54,930 bases of DNA from JAEYFP01 sp964579795 (GTDB lineage Bacteria; Bacillota; Clostridia; Lachnospirales; Lachnospiraceae): contig CAZOHM010000015.1 in NCBI GenBank assembly GCA_964579795.1, forward strand, positions 1 through 54,930, in the 5' to 3' direction. Positions within the stretch are counted from its first letter, which is position 1. Each line of letters opens with the position of its first letter. The position numbers were made by a program, and so were the translations under genes. This document shows, one piece after another, positions 41,576-50,131 of the stretch. The notes beneath the pieces are model-generated. The model saw only the letters and a program-made list of their open reading frames with translations, was not told the DNA's origin and made no database searches.

Positions 41576-43128
41576 TTGATGATGAACCCTATATGATCAA
41601 CGGTCTAAAAAATCTGATTTCCTGGAATCAATATGGTCTTGAAATTGTTGCAGAGGCTTCTAACGGTGCTGAAGCACTTTCTCTCTGCCAAATAATAAAA
41701 CCTGATATTCTGCTTACTGATGTGAAGATGCCAAAGCTTTCAGGCATTGAATTAATACATGCTCTAAAAGCTCTTGAGTTATGTCCACATGTTATCATTT
41801 TGAGCGGTTACAGCGATTTTGCTTATGTACGAGAAGCTCTAAGACTTGGAATTGATAATTATCTTTTAAAGCCAATCAACGAAGAAGAACTAAAACAAAC
41901 ATTGTTTGGTATCATTGATGTCATCGAATCGGATTTTGCTCTGCAAAAAAAAGCTCAGGAAGATTCCAGTATTCTCAGACACAATATCTTAAATCGATGG
42001 CTGACAAACACAATTTCTGCCACTGAACTGAATCAGCGTGCCCCACTTCTCCAAATTAATCTTTTCTGCGAGGCATATACGGTATGTCTGCTTCGCATAC
42101 TAAACGACGAGTCCGTTCCGGCATCAGTTTCTATACTTGATTTTTGTTCAGAATCTATAAACAGCCCTTTTGTTGCTGACATTTTTTATGATTTCCATGG
42201 TGATATTGTATTTCTGTTTTCCGGTAATAAAGGCGATCTTACTGTTGCTATGCTACGCTCCGCTCTCGAATCTCTTATTAATAATATCAATCAGCTGGGT
42301 ATCAATGTATTTGTTTCGATTGGAAACTTTGTGTTTAGTTATGAGGATCTTTACAAAAGCTATCTGCTTGCCTCTAATCTTTTAGAGTACACATTGACTC
42401 TGGGACCAAATCAAATTGCAGACCGCTTTTCACCTTCGGCATCCACATCCGACTCAACTTTTTCTATCGATATTCATGCAAATCACTTTGAGAACCTGTT
42501 ATTAACAAACAATCAGGAGCAGGTTTTTGAGTATATAGATTCTATCTATAATCTTGCATTTTCAGAGCATCTGACATCTCCTAATACAATTAAAAAAATC
42601 ACAATTGATTTTCTCTATATTATACATAAAGTTGCCAGACAACGAAAATGCATTCCCATCTATCAAGAGACCTCTATTGATGAGCTTTATTCCGAAATAT
42701 ATAAGATTCACGAACGCCAAAAGCTGATTTCCATTATTAAGGAGACCTGTCTGCAGATCCTTACGCCTAAAGAGGACATTGTGTCTCAACATCCTTTAAT
42801 TGTTCAGACAATTGACTATGTTGATGCAAATCTTTCTAAAGATATATCATTAAAACTTCTTGCTGCAGAATTCAATATGAATCCTTCCTACCTCGGTCAG
42901 CTCTTCAAATTCGAGACAAATGAGCATTTTACAGCTTATCTAAATCGAAAACGCATTCAAAAAGCCATGCAGCTATTAACTGACAGCAAATTGAATGCAT
43001 CTGAAATTGCCGTTCGTGTTGGCTATACAAACACTAATTATTTCTACAGTTGCTTTAAAAAATATACTGGTAAGTATCCAACAGAATATCGTCGTGAAAT
43101 CTGGCTAACTGACATGTGCTCCACATAA
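41557..43128 (+). CDS. YesN-type response regulator with AraC DNA-binding domain
   Basis: This 523-residue regulator has an N-terminal receiver (VMLVDDEPYMINGLK, phospho-Asp in DILLTDVKMPKLSG, Lys in YLLKPINEEE), a long central segment with no recognised domain, and a C-terminal pair of AraC helix-turn-helix motifs (ISLKLLAAEFNMNPSYLGQLFKFE ... ASEIAVRVGYTNTNYFYSCFKKYTGKYPTEYR). It should activate the divergent importer operon. It has a GGAG site within the end of the kinase gene. It ends 5 bases from the convergent alpha-galactosidase gene with no terminator seen. Confidence 0.94.
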   Translation: MYRVMLVDDEPYMINGLKNLISWNQYGLEIVAEASNGAEALSLCQIIKPDILLTDVKMPKLSGIELIHALKALELCPHVIILSGYSDFAYVREALRLGIDNYLLKPINEEELKQTLFGIIDVIESDFALQKKAQEDSSILRHNILNRWLTNTISATELNQRAPLLQINLFCEAYTVCLLRILNDESVPASVSILDFCSESINSPFVADIFYDFHGDIVFLFSGNKGDLTVAMLRSALESLINNINQLGINVFVSIGNFVFSYEDLYKSYLLASNLLEYTLTLGPNQIADRFSPSASTSDSTFSIDIHANHFENLLLTNNQEQVFEYIDSIYNLAFSEHLTSPNTIKKITIDFLYIIHKVARQRKCIPIYQETSIDELYSEIYKIHERQKLISIIKETCLQILTPKEDIVSQHPLIVQTIDYVDANLSKDISLKLLAAEFNMNPSYLGQLFKFETNEHFTAYLNRKRIQKAMQLLTDSKLNASEIAVRVGYTNTNYFYSCFKKYTGKYPTEYRREIWLTDMCST

Positions 43129-43133
43129 TCTGC

Positions 43134-45251
43134 CTATGATCTGTTGTTTTTAAGAAGGACAGCTACAGCACGCATATCCTCAGTGATTTTACAAATCAGC
43201 TTTCCATCTGACATTATTATGTCAGCTTTTGTGTCAGAATAGATTTCCCTGATTTGATAGTCACTGCTTTCCGGAAGGTTAACAACAATCGGCATATCAT
43301 GTTCTCCATAAAACGTGTGAATGACTGCCATCGCTTCATTATTTTCTCCTACGCGAAACAGACACTGCCAGCCTGTTGGATGTCTGTAGCTGATAATTTG
43401 CGGACCAAATCTTATACTGAAACCATCCTTAATAACTGCTGCCGCTTTTTTATAGAATGCAATTCCACGGTCAATCAAATCCCACTGCTCATCGCTCAAT
43501 TCTGTCACATCACCGGAAATGCACATTCTTCCAAGAAATGTATTTGCTACAGAGTATGCAATTCTCTTAAGCGAATCATCTTTTCTGATTACTGCCCATA
43601 TCTGACTTTGTCTCGGTAAAATCACACGATGAAGATTTGCAGCTATAATCGGGATTTCCTCACATTCATGCGCATCAGAAAATGATGCCATGCTGCACTC
43701 ACTCATCATAAGAGGCTCCAGCTTATGTCCACCCGATGAGCAGTTCTCCAGAATAATTCCGGGAACCTGTGCTTTTACCTTTTGTATAAATTTAAGAGAC
43801 GATTCCATATTCTGTCGGAGTCCTTCACCCAATGATTCCGCTCCATCACAGCCAAGTCCAATCGTATCATTATAATCCATTTTCATATAAGAAAATCCAT
43901 ATATTTTTAACGTATCAATTACTTTTGTTGACAGATACTCCTGTACCCATTCCTGGCGCATATCCCAAAAACGCCGCATGGAAGTCGTAAGCACTGCACC
44001 GTCTCTTTTTAAAAGATGCTCTGTGTCATTGTAGCATTCTGCCTTCTCACCAACATTATCAATTTCAAACCAGATTCCAGGCTTCATTCCTGCCTTGCGA
44101 ATATAATCTGTTGTTTTTAACAGTCCTTTAGGAAACAGCTCTTTCGACACATGATAATCTCCCATTGCCACATCCCACGGGATTCCCTCCTGCTTATACC
44201 AGCCACAGTCTATCACAAAATATGAAAACCCTCTGTTTCTGATTGCATCAACGATATTACAAATATTCTCATGTGAAGGACAGCCCCATGTTGTACAATA
44301 TTCATTAAAGATAATCGGAAGCTCCTGTTCTGATTCCGGTCCTGCATTTACATCATCCTGTAATGCAGCTGTCAATCGCTGTGAAATTGTATCCACTCCG
44401 GCACCGTCACCTTTACAGACAGACAAAATTGCTGTCGGGGTCACAAAAGAAGCTCCCGGCTCTACAGTTTTTTTCCAATGACCAAAGTCAAAATCAGCAA
44501 GTCCTCCAGATATTTCCAGATCATCGCTGCTTCGATAAAGCTCCATCTGCCATGAAGCATTGTGCATCAGCTGTACACCCCAAAAAATATCTGACTTTGT
44601 ATCTTCTACTGCCAGATATGGGAAGAAACCATTCACCGGCATTGAGCCCGTCTGTCCAAACCGTTCACATCGTACAGCATGACCTGCCCAGGACGTTTCC
44701 AGCTGATAATCCTCCAACAGTCTTGTTTCAAGCCGTCCCTCCATGCTCCATACGCTTCGAATTCTATGAACTTTGATTTTGCCCCATTCTTCACTGCCAA
44801 CAAACGGAGAAATACCTCCAAGCGAGAAGCTGGATAGCATTTCCAAATCCGCTGCCTTAGTTCCATGATTTTCAAACACACACCAGGAAAACAGGCTCTT
44901 TTGATTTTCATGCCAGCTCAAGTAATGCTTGATCATATGACCTCTAGTATCTGCAAGTTCGGTGCATATGACTGTTTTTCTGTCAGACGTATCCACCGAC
45001 TGATTCTTGAATCGTAGCTCCTGCACCGTTCCACCCTGTCTGAGTGTACGTCCGCCTGCATATCCACCCGGATACATATCGCCTGCAATCTTGATTTGAA
45101 CGAGGCTGTCCGGATATTTCTTTTCTTTTTCTGCTTCCTTAAAGTCGACTCCCTTTGGAAGCAGAAATAATTCCATGTTTCCTGCATCCTTCTCCTGCAT
45201 ATATAATGCCTGCATATCACCAAGTTCATATTTTCGATAGAGTTCTCTCAT
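43134..45251 (-). CDS. GH36 alpha-galactosidase
   Basis: This 705-residue enzyme without a signal peptide fits GH36: an N-terminal beta-sandwich, then a barrel starting near IIFNEYCTTWGCPSHENI. The nucleophile Asp lies in SYMKMDYND and the acid/base Asp in SFSDAHECEE, with ENCSSGGHKLEP between them. It removes alpha-linked galactose (or N-acetylgalactosamine) from imported sugars such as raffinose or melibiose. It starts 4 bases after the second permease gene of the adjoining importer with an AAAGGGG site, so it is the last gene of that operon. Confidence 0.93.
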   Translation of the reverse strand: MRELYRKYELGDMQALYMQEKDAGNMELFLLPKGVDFKEAEKEKKYPDSLVQIKIAGDMYPGGYAGGRTLRQGGTVQELRFKNQSVDTSDRKTVICTELADTRGHMIKHYLSWHENQKSLFSWCVFENHGTKAADLEMLSSFSLGGISPFVGSEEWGKIKVHRIRSVWSMEGRLETRLLEDYQLETSWAGHAVRCERFGQTGSMPVNGFFPYLAVEDTKSDIFWGVQLMHNASWQMELYRSSDDLEISGGLADFDFGHWKKTVEPGASFVTPTAILSVCKGDGAGVDTISQRLTAALQDDVNAGPESEQELPIIFNEYCTTWGCPSHENICNIVDAIRNRGFSYFVIDCGWYKQEGIPWDVAMGDYHVSKELFPKGLLKTTDYIRKAGMKPGIWFEIDNVGEKAECYNDTEHLLKRDGAVLTTSMRRFWDMRQEWVQEYLSTKVIDTLKIYGFSYMKMDYNDTIGLGCDGAESLGEGLRQNMESSLKFIQKVKAQVPGIILENCSSGGHKLEPLMMSECSMASFSDAHECEEIPIIAANLHRVILPRQSQIWAVIRKDDSLKRIAYSVANTFLGRMCISGDVTELSDEQWDLIDRGIAFYKKAAAVIKDGFSIRFGPQIISYRHPTGWQCLFRVGENNEAMAVIHTFYGEHDMPIVVNLPESSDYQIREIYSDTKADIIMSDGKLICKITEDMRAVAVLLKNNRS

Positions 45252-45255
45252 AGCT

Positions 45256-46125
45256 TTACCCCTTTACAGCACCAACTGTCATTCCCTTTATAAAATATTT
45301 TTGAAGGCTTAAAAATAACACTGCGATCGGCAGAACAGAAAGGACAATGGCTGCCATCGCTGTCGTGTAATCACTCACCTGTGCTGAAAATAGAGACTGA
45401 ATAGCAACGGTTAATGTTTTCAAGCTTTTTTTGCTGACATATAGGCTTGCCAGCAGATAGTCATTCCAAATCTGAAATGCCTGCATAATAATTAATGTAG
45501 CTATTGCAGGCTTAAGCAAAGGAATTACAATAGAAAAATATGTTCTGATAACCGAACATCCATCTATTCTGGCTGCCTCCTCCAATTCCAGCGGAACTGT
45601 CGACATAAAGCTCGTCATAAGAAATACACCAAACGAAATCCCTGTTGCGATATACATAAAAATAATTCCATACCTTGTATTTGTCAAATGCATTTTATAT
45701 CCAATCGTATAAATCGGCAAAAATAATGCCTGGTAAGGAATCAGTATTCCAATCACAAAATATATGTAACAAAACTTAAAGAATCTGCTTTTCCCTCTGG
45801 AAATTGCCCACGCTGTAATGCCGCAGAGTAACGCAAGAATCACAACACTGATAGAAGTATAAATAAAGGTATTTGTAAATGTTGTGGATAAATTCAGCTT
45901 CTTTAATGCAGCCGCATAATTAGCAAATTGAAGCGAATTCGGCAATGTCAGCGGACTTGTCAGATAAAGCTCCTTTTTTGTTTTAAAGGAATAATTTAGA
46001 ATTACAAATAGCGGGAAAATGAAAATCAGGGCAACAACTGTCATTAAAATCTGTACAAGCAATGTCGTTTTTGTATAGGGTTTATGAAGCCCTTCCATCT
46101 CTGTTTTTTTCTTTGTTTTTGTCAT
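45256..46125 (-). CDS. CUT1 ABC importer permease (MsmG type)
   Basis: This 289-residue permease has six predicted helices and the EAA loop EEAARIDGCSVIRTYFSIVIPLLKPAI, ending in FIKGMTVGAVKG. The N-terminus has about 25 charged cytoplasmic residues. Its start codon overlaps the stop of the partner permease as ATGA, giving tight coupling. It probably imports galactosides, judging from the alpha-galactosidase gene that follows. Confidence 0.94.
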   Translation of the reverse strand: MTKTKKKTEMEGLHKPYTKTTLLVQILMTVVALIFIFPLFVILNYSFKTKKELYLTSPLTLPNSLQFANYAAALKKLNLSTTFTNTFIYTSISVVILALLCGITAWAISRGKSRFFKFCYIYFVIGILIPYQALFLPIYTIGYKMHLTNTRYGIIFMYIATGISFGVFLMTSFMSTVPLELEEAARIDGCSVIRTYFSIVIPLLKPAIATLIIMQAFQIWNDYLLASLYVSKKSLKTLTVAIQSLFSAQVSDYTTAMAAIVLSVLPIAVLFLSLQKYFIKGMTVGAVKG

Positions 46126-47006
46126 GACTGCACTTCCTTTTTTCTAAGTCCTTTTACCTGTATCAGGGCAACAAGCAGAAGAATGGCAACTAATGTCACT
46201 GACATTGCAGAGCCATATCCATATTGTCTGCCACTGATTGCAGTAGAGTAAATCATATGTATCACTGAGGTAGATGCTCTTCCGGGACCTCCATCTGTAG
46301 AAGAAACAAGCAGGTCATATACTTTTAATGAACCTGTTGTAATTCCGACAACACATATTGTAATAGCCGGTGCAAGCATCGGAATTGTAACATGAATAAA
46401 TCTTTTCACTGCGTTTGCTCCATCCATCTTAGCAGCTTCGTATAAATCTGATGGTACAGACTGCAGACCTGCAAGATAGATCAACATCCAGTATCCAATC
46501 CACTGCCAGTTATTTGCAATTACCAGACCGCTTAAAACCGTTTTCTTATCTCCGAAAAGCAGAAAATTAATACTCGTTCCAAACATTTCATTTAATTCAG
46601 GTAAAACATTGGAATACATTTTCAGCCAAACAAAACCAACAATTACTGCACTAATCAGACAAGGAATAAAAAGTATGGTCCTGTATACCTTTTGCGCTTT
46701 TATTCCGCTATCCAGTGCGATTGCAAACAGCAGTGCAAATATATTCTGTACAAGCGTATTAGCAATAGTGAATTTAATCGTAAACCACCATGCCTGTCTA
46801 AAATTATGATCCCCAAAAAGGCTGATATAGTTCTTAATCCCTACAAATTGTTTTTCTACTGTCATACCGTCCCAGCTTGTAAAGGAATAACGAAATGCCA
46901 GAAGTAGCGGAAGAATGACACCGATTGTAAATATCAGCAGCCCAGGAATCACAAGAAGCATATACTGCTTATCCATCTTCTTTTCCATTGAATATTTCCT
47001 GTTCAT
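46122..47006 (-). CDS. CUT1 ABC importer permease (MsmF type)
   Basis: This 294-residue permease has six predicted helices and the EAA loop YEAAKMDGANAVKRFIHVTIPMLAP. The segment SSTDGGPGRASTSVIHMIY is typical of MsmF/UgpA-like partners. The start at 47006 follows TTGGAGG; a TTG start at 47021 is part of that site. It pairs with the product of the gene it overlaps downstream. A terminator precedes it, so it is made at a lower level than the binding protein. Confidence 0.93.
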   Translation of the reverse strand: MNRKYSMEKKMDKQYMLLVIPGLLIFTIGVILPLLLAFRYSFTSWDGMTVEKQFVGIKNYISLFGDHNFRQAWWFTIKFTIANTLVQNIFALLFAIALDSGIKAQKVYRTILFIPCLISAVIVGFVWLKMYSNVLPELNEMFGTSINFLLFGDKKTVLSGLVIANNWQWIGYWMLIYLAGLQSVPSDLYEAAKMDGANAVKRFIHVTIPMLAPAITICVVGITTGSLKVYDLLVSSTDGGPGRASTSVIHMIYSTAISGRQYGYGSAMSVTLVAILLLVALIQVKGLRKKEVQS

Positions 47007-47031
47007 ATTGTATGCCTCCAAAATATTGAAA

Positions 47032-47059
47032 AAGAGGAGGAGTAAGCGCTCCTCCTCTT
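47032..47059 (-). terminator. Intra-operon terminator between binding protein and permeases
   Basis: On the minus strand AAGAGGAGGAG (47049-47059) and CTCCTCCTCTT (47032-47042) form a perfect 11-base stem with a 6-base loop followed by TTTC. It lies between the binding-protein stop and the ribosome site of the next gene. Partial read-through would give an excess of binding protein over permease. Confidence 0.75.
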
Positions 47060-47082
47060 AACTACTTATTAATTTGTTTTAT

Positions 47083-48441
47083 CTATTCTGCCGTACTGGA
47101 AGCCTTTCTATCATCAGATGCCTTTAAACAATCTTCAAAAGTTATATCTCCCTGCAGCCATGCTCCGATATCCTTTGCATTCTCTTCCTGGAAGCCACCC
47201 CATACGAGCTGATTGTTTCCAAGTGTTACATCAACAATTTTTCCTTCTGCAGCATATTTATCGATATCTGCCTGACTTGGATTTGTAAATGTAGGTGTTA
47301 CGTCTTTCAGCATGGAAGCTGTCTTTGTAAAGTTCAGAATTTCAATTGCAAGATCCTTATCTCCTGAAATTACATCCAATACATTGTTGATCGCATCCTG
47401 ATGCTCAGTATTGGCACTTGTCATAAATGTAATATTCGGTTCAAAAATCAGTTTAGAATCACCTGTCTGATTAGGGAACGGGAAAATACCAAAATCAAAG
47501 TTTTCGTCAATATCAAGGAAATTCTGAATAGACCAGGAACCTGAAACCTTCATTGCTGCTTCTCCTGTTACCATTCTTGCATCACAGTCTGTCTGTTCTG
47601 TTGAGAAAGTCTCAGGATATGTATTGTCGTAAATCAGCTTGTTATACTGATATGCTGTCTGTGCTGCTTTATCATCAGAAAAGCTGACCTTGCCAGCCCT
47701 GAACTGGTCACCCCAGTCAGGTGTATTATTGAATACATCGTTCATCATAAACTGCATCGTTACATTTCCAATTGACCATGTATCTACCATATGACTTGCG
47801 AAAGGTACGATGTTCTTTGCATTACAATCATCAATAATTGCCTGCAGTTCTTCCTGCGTTGTTGGAATTTCCCATCCGTTTTCTTTAAACATTGCTTTAT
47901 TGTAATAAACACCCTGGTACAGAGCATTATATACAAGTCCATATGTTTTTCCGTCAATTGTTACATTTTCTCTAGCTGCGTCTAATCCTTTGTCAAGATA
48001 AGCAGCGTCTATCTCACCAAGTATTCCCTGTGAAGCATAGGTTGCTACATCCTGTGCCTTGCCGATGATAATGTCCGGAAGTCCTGACTGCATATACTGC
48101 TGCATCTTCGGATGAAATTCACCATCCCAGCCTGTGCACTCCCACTCTAGAGTAATATTTGGATATTTTTCTGCCAAAGCCTCATCAATCATATCTTCAA
48201 TACCTGCATCTGTTGTAGACTGTCCAGCAAGTACTGTCAATGTAACCGGTGCTCCTTCTTCTGCTGCAGGTGCTGCCTCTTCGCTTTCAGCTTTCTCTGC
48301 CGGTGCTGCTTCTTCCTCAGCTGTCTCTTCTGCAGCGTCTGTTGCAGGTGCTGCACTCTCCTGTGCTGTACTGCCGCAGCCGGCTAGCATACCCGTCACC
48401 ATAGCTGCACACAAGAGCATACTTAATAATTTCTTCTTCAT
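47083..48441 (-). CDS. Extracellular solute-binding lipoprotein of the second CUT1 importer (MsmE type)
   Basis: This 452-residue lipoprotein has a signal peptide with the lipobox MLAGC, the lipidated Cys at about residue 22. A low-complexity linker of Ala, Glu and Pro (about residues 28-66) serves as a spacer from the membrane. The binding domain follows (VTLTVLAGQSTTDAGIEDMI, TYGLVYNALYQGVYYNKAMFKENGW, GEAAMKVSGSWS), as in sugar-binding proteins of the MsmE family. The alpha-galactosidase gene in the operon suggests raffinose-type sugars. Confidence 0.93.
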   Translation of the reverse strand: MKKKLLSMLLCAAMVTGMLAGCGSTAQESAAPATDAAEETAEEEAAPAEKAESEEAAPAAEEGAPVTLTVLAGQSTTDAGIEDMIDEALAEKYPNITLEWECTGWDGEFHPKMQQYMQSGLPDIIIGKAQDVATYASQGILGEIDAAYLDKGLDAARENVTIDGKTYGLVYNALYQGVYYNKAMFKENGWEIPTTQEELQAIIDDCNAKNIVPFASHMVDTWSIGNVTMQFMMNDVFNNTPDWGDQFRAGKVSFSDDKAAQTAYQYNKLIYDNTYPETFSTEQTDCDARMVTGEAAMKVSGSWSIQNFLDIDENFDFGIFPFPNQTGDSKLIFEPNITFMTSANTEHQDAINNVLDVISGDKDLAIEILNFTKTASMLKDVTPTFTNPSQADIDKYAAEGKIVDVTLGNNQLVWGGFQEENAKDIGAWLQGDITFEDCLKASDDRKASSTAE

Positions 48442-48529
48442 TTCTTTCTCCCTTCTCCTTGCGGAAACAAATTTGATACTATGAGTATATTCGTTTTAGA
48501 AAAGCAGCAGCTATTACATTTTTGAAAAA

Positions 48530-50131
48530 TTAAGTTGGACTATTTTGAAATAGTTGGCATCGATAATCACGCGGGCTCATACCGGTCATCTTTTTAAATA
48601 CCTTGCTGAAATATGTATAGTCATCATATCCGACCATAAAAGCCACCTCTGTAATATTAATCTGTGGCTGTGCCATCAGCTCCTTCGCCTTTTCTATTCG
48701 TTTCCCCGAAATATAGAGCATTAGATTCTCACCGGTTTCCTGCTTGAAAATTCGTGAAAAATACGAGCTTTCTACGGCATATTTTTCTGCAAGTGATGAC
48801 AGCGTCAATTCTTCAAAATAGTTCTCATCAATATATATAATTGCTTCCTTTACACAATCTCTGATATTTCCTGTAATCTCGCTCTTTCTTTCAGCAAGAA
48901 CTGTATTCAGCATTTCCTCAAGCAGCACATAAAGCTGCGTCTTATCCAGACATTCTATTGTTTTATCTGACATCTGATCCAGACGCTCCAGCTCCTGAAC
49001 ATTTTTCTTTGAAACGCCCTGCTGCAGAAGATGTTCCATATATACTGCAACCACCCTCTTCATCACCTGCTTAACCTCAAGATAGCTCCATTTTTCACAG
49101 GCAGAAAAACCTGCCTTATTCTCCAAAAACTCCCGAATAGCCTTTTCATTTCCTGATTTTAGCAAGCTCTTCAACTGTCTTTCCAGTTCCTGTGACAATG
49201 GCATTGTCACTCTGTTTGCTGTCACATCCTTTTCCCTGCTGCTGAACAATATGACGCTCTTTCTGTCATATGGTCTGGTCATCATAACAGAAATACTCTG
49301 CACATATGCATTGTGTAGACTCTCAATAGAATAAGATCTCTCACTCACTGCAATTGTAATCGGACTATCTATTTCCTGTTTTAATCCCTCCAATATTTTG
49401 ACAGCCAGTAACTTCTGCTCAACAATTTCCATTTCACATACTACTAAAAACTCATTGCTTCTGTTTATATTATTAAATATAAGCAAATCTTCCTTTTGAG
49501 CAATTTCACGCAGTCGCTTTTTCAGAGAATAAGATAAATAATTCATGTCATATTTATATTGACTCATCAATGACTGTAATTCATGAAGCTTAATCAGCAT
49601 AATACTGCAGCCTGCGGCATCCATTCCTGTTTCAGACAGGGAGGCAATTGAAACAACTGTGTGCTCCTTCTCAATCAAAAGACTAAGCTCTCTATCCTGT
49701 AAAAGTGATGATGCCTTCAGGATCTGCTGCTTGTTTTCTTCATTCTCACTGATTATTTCCAAAGCACGTGAAACAGCATGTATTAAGTCAATTTTTGCAA
49801 CAGGTTTCAATAAATAATTGATGGCACCGGCAACAAGCGTTTCTTTCACATATGCAAAATCATCATATCCGCTGATAACTAGAACAACGATTTCCGGATG
49901 TTCCTTTTTCACCTGCTTTACAAGATCCACACCATTGATAAAAGGCATATTAATATCTGTTATGAGAATATCCGGCTTGTCCCTGGCAATCATTTTTAAG
50001 ACTTCTTCACCGTCCTGCGCAGGATTCATAAAAATAATCTGATATTCCTCCCATAAAATCATGGAACGTATCTTTTCTCTTGTCCAATACTCATCATCAG
50101 CAATTAACAGCTTATACATTCTCTTTTCCAT
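48530..50131 (-). CDS. YesN-type response regulator with AraC DNA-binding domain
   Basis: This 533-residue regulator has a receiver (LLIADDEYWTREKIR, phospho-Asp in DILITDINMPFING, Lys in YLLKPVAKID), a long central part, and a C-terminal AraC domain (LTLSSLAEKYAVESSYFSRIFKQETGENL ... ITEVAFMVGYDDYTYFSKVFKKMTGMSPRDYR). Translation may begin at 50131, with AGGA 8 bases upstream, or at the internal ATG at 50119 (MYKLLIADDE). In either case the start overlaps the kinase gene. It probably activates the operon for the importer and alpha-galactosidase that begins 89 bases downstream. Confidence 0.93.
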   Translation of the reverse strand: MEKRMYKLLIADDEYWTREKIRSMILWEEYQIIFMNPAQDGEEVLKMIARDKPDILITDINMPFINGVDLVKQVKKEHPEIVVLVISGYDDFAYVKETLVAGAINYLLKPVAKIDLIHAVSRALEIISENEENKQQILKASSLLQDRELSLLIEKEHTVVSIASLSETGMDAAGCSIMLIKLHELQSLMSQYKYDMNYLSYSLKKRLREIAQKEDLLIFNNINRSNEFLVVCEMEIVEQKLLAVKILEGLKQEIDSPITIAVSERSYSIESLHNAYVQSISVMMTRPYDRKSVILFSSREKDVTANRVTMPLSQELERQLKSLLKSGNEKAIREFLENKAGFSACEKWSYLEVKQVMKRVVAVYMEHLLQQGVSKKNVQELERLDQMSDKTIECLDKTQLYVLLEEMLNTVLAERKSEITGNIRDCVKEAIIYIDENYFEELTLSSLAEKYAVESSYFSRIFKQETGENLMLYISGKRIEKAKELMAQPQINITEVAFMVGYDDYTYFSKVFKKMTGMSPRDYRCQLFQNSPT

